DNA from: Brooklawnia sp963780175
GTDB taxonomy: Bacteria > Actinomycetota > Actinomycetes > Propionibacteriales > Propionibacteriaceae
Direction of reading: 5' to 3'
Assembly (NCBI GenBank): GCA_963780175.1
Contig: CAWAAT010000001.1
Location: 992,001-1,056,000 of the forward strand
DNA: 64,000 bases
A program made the position numbers and the translations under genes. Below the pieces are notes generated by a model. It made no database searches. It was given only the letters and a program-made list of their open reading frames with translations, and was not told the DNA's origin. Position 1 is the first letter of the stretch, and each line of letters begins with the position of its first letter. This document shows positions 63,534-64,000 of this stretch, one piece after another.

Positions 63534-64000
63534 CTAGGCCGAACGCCAAGCGTCCAGCAACTCCGCCGCTCGCCGGCCCACCTCGGCCGCCTCACGTCCA
63601 GGCTTGTAGAGCGATCCTCCGAAGCCGGCGCCGTCGGCACCCGCTGCTGCCCAGGCGCCAACCGACCTGGCGTCCATGCCACCCACCGGCAACAAGGCCG
63701 TGCCAGCGGGCAGCACCTCCCGCCAGGCCGTGAGGGAGGCCACCCCCAGCACTCCGGCCGGGAACATCTTGAGATGGCGTGCCCCCGCCCTGAGAGCGGT
63801 GAAAGCCTCGGTCACGGTGGCCACTCCGGGGTAGGGCTGCATGCCGAGACGCAGGGTCTCAGCGATGACCTCGGGGTCGCAGTTGGGCGAGACGATCACC
63901 TGGGCGCCGGCGCGGTGAGCGGCACGGACGTCGTCCACGCTGAGCACCGTGCCCGCGCCGACCACGGCCCGATCGGCCAGGCGCTCCCGCAGAGCGGCGA
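63534..64000 (-). CDS. 2-dehydro-3-deoxy-6-phosphogalactonate/gluconate aldolase, DgoA/Eda type (5' end outside window)
   Basis: At least 155 codons are visible; the frame stays open upstream of the GTG at 63965 (ALRERLADRAVVGAGTV), so the true start is beyond 64000. VGAGTVLSVDDVRAAHRAGAQVIVSPNCDPEVI, PYPGVATVTEAFTALRAGARHLKMFPAGVLG (Schiff-base lysine in LKMFPA), LLPVGGMDARSVGAWAAAGADGAGFGGSLYKPG. The TEAFTAL and LYKPG segments are closer to DgoA than to Eda. It splits the 2-keto-3-deoxy-6-phospho sugar acid into pyruvate and glyceraldehyde 3-phosphate, the step downstream of uxuA and kduI. Confidence 0.88.
   Translation of the reverse strand, partial: AALRERLADRAVVGAGTVLSVDDVRAAHRAGAQVIVSPNCDPEVIAETLRLGMQPYPGVATVTEAFTALRAGARHLKMFPAGVLGVASLTAWREVLPAGTALLPVGGMDARSVGAWAAAGADGAGFGGSLYKPGREAAEVGRRAAELLDAWRSA

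Overview
The window is GC-rich actinobacterial chromosome, densely packed with genes. The best guess is Propionibacteriaceae or a close relative. The evidence is a mutA-mutB-meaB methylmalonyl-CoA mutase operon, a very large pyruvate:ferredoxin oxidoreductase, a LarC lactate-racemase maturation protein, a mycothiol-conjugate amidase and typical actinobacterial gene neighbourhoods. The genus cannot be fixed from the sequence alone. No rRNA, tRNA, CRISPR array, complete insertion sequence or prophage was seen.

Layout. 1-10.7 kb: larC (cut by the window edge), transketolase (frameshifted as given), two acetyltransferase genes, citrate synthase, a DagK-type lipid kinase with an App1-type phosphatase, an SPFH membrane protein with a small ribbon-helix-helix protein, and a ketopantoate-reductase homologue. 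10.7-18.6 kb: a redox block of two giant genes. One is a 1675-residue pyruvate:ferredoxin oxidoreductase carrying its own C-terminal ferredoxin. The other is a 942-residue fusion of both NfnAB-type transhydrogenase subunits. 18.6-30.7 kb: a ZIP metal transporter, a class V aminotransferase, a PQYG-repeat membrane protein, the methylmalonyl-CoA mutase operon, a 3-hydroxyisobutyrate-dehydrogenase-like enzyme, a patatin/P450 pair and a zinc-type alcohol dehydrogenase. 31.0-33.3 kb: a decayed TRAP transporter permease beside intact mannonate dehydratase. 33.4-51 kb: a conserved actinobacterial core (ychF, apeB, rmuC, ispH, xseAB, phoH, hemolysin III, uppS, yyaL, mca, greA). It is interrupted by an ATP-pyrophosphatase-only GMP synthase, a SulP transporter and a foreign-looking DUF4256 gene. 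51-64 kb: a putative-adhesin/AI-2E operon, an MFS exporter, ung (frameshifted), a second patatin, msrA, a molybdopterin-fold lipoprotein, TauE/SafE, an MBL hydrolase (frameshifted), PiT phosphate transport, UDP-glucose pyrophosphorylase, kduI and a DgoA-type aldolase cut by the window end.

How the genes fit together. Lactate or sugars would give pyruvate. The PFOR could oxidise it and pass electrons through its built-in ferredoxin to the neighbouring Nfn-type flavoprotein, yielding NAD(P)H. The mutase operon runs the succinyl-CoA/methylmalonyl-CoA branch of propionate fermentation. Remnants and pieces of uronate use (TRAP permease, uxuA, kduI, dgoA) are scattered over two loci.

Two features run through the whole window. 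First, many genes start 6-8 nt after a TANNNT box with no ribosome-binding site, as expected for leaderless mRNAs. Second, tkt, ung and an MBL hydrolase each carry one apparent single-base frameshift in otherwise well-conserved sequence. This points to draft-sequence errors unless confirmed, whereas the truncated, twice-shifted dctM looks truly decayed.
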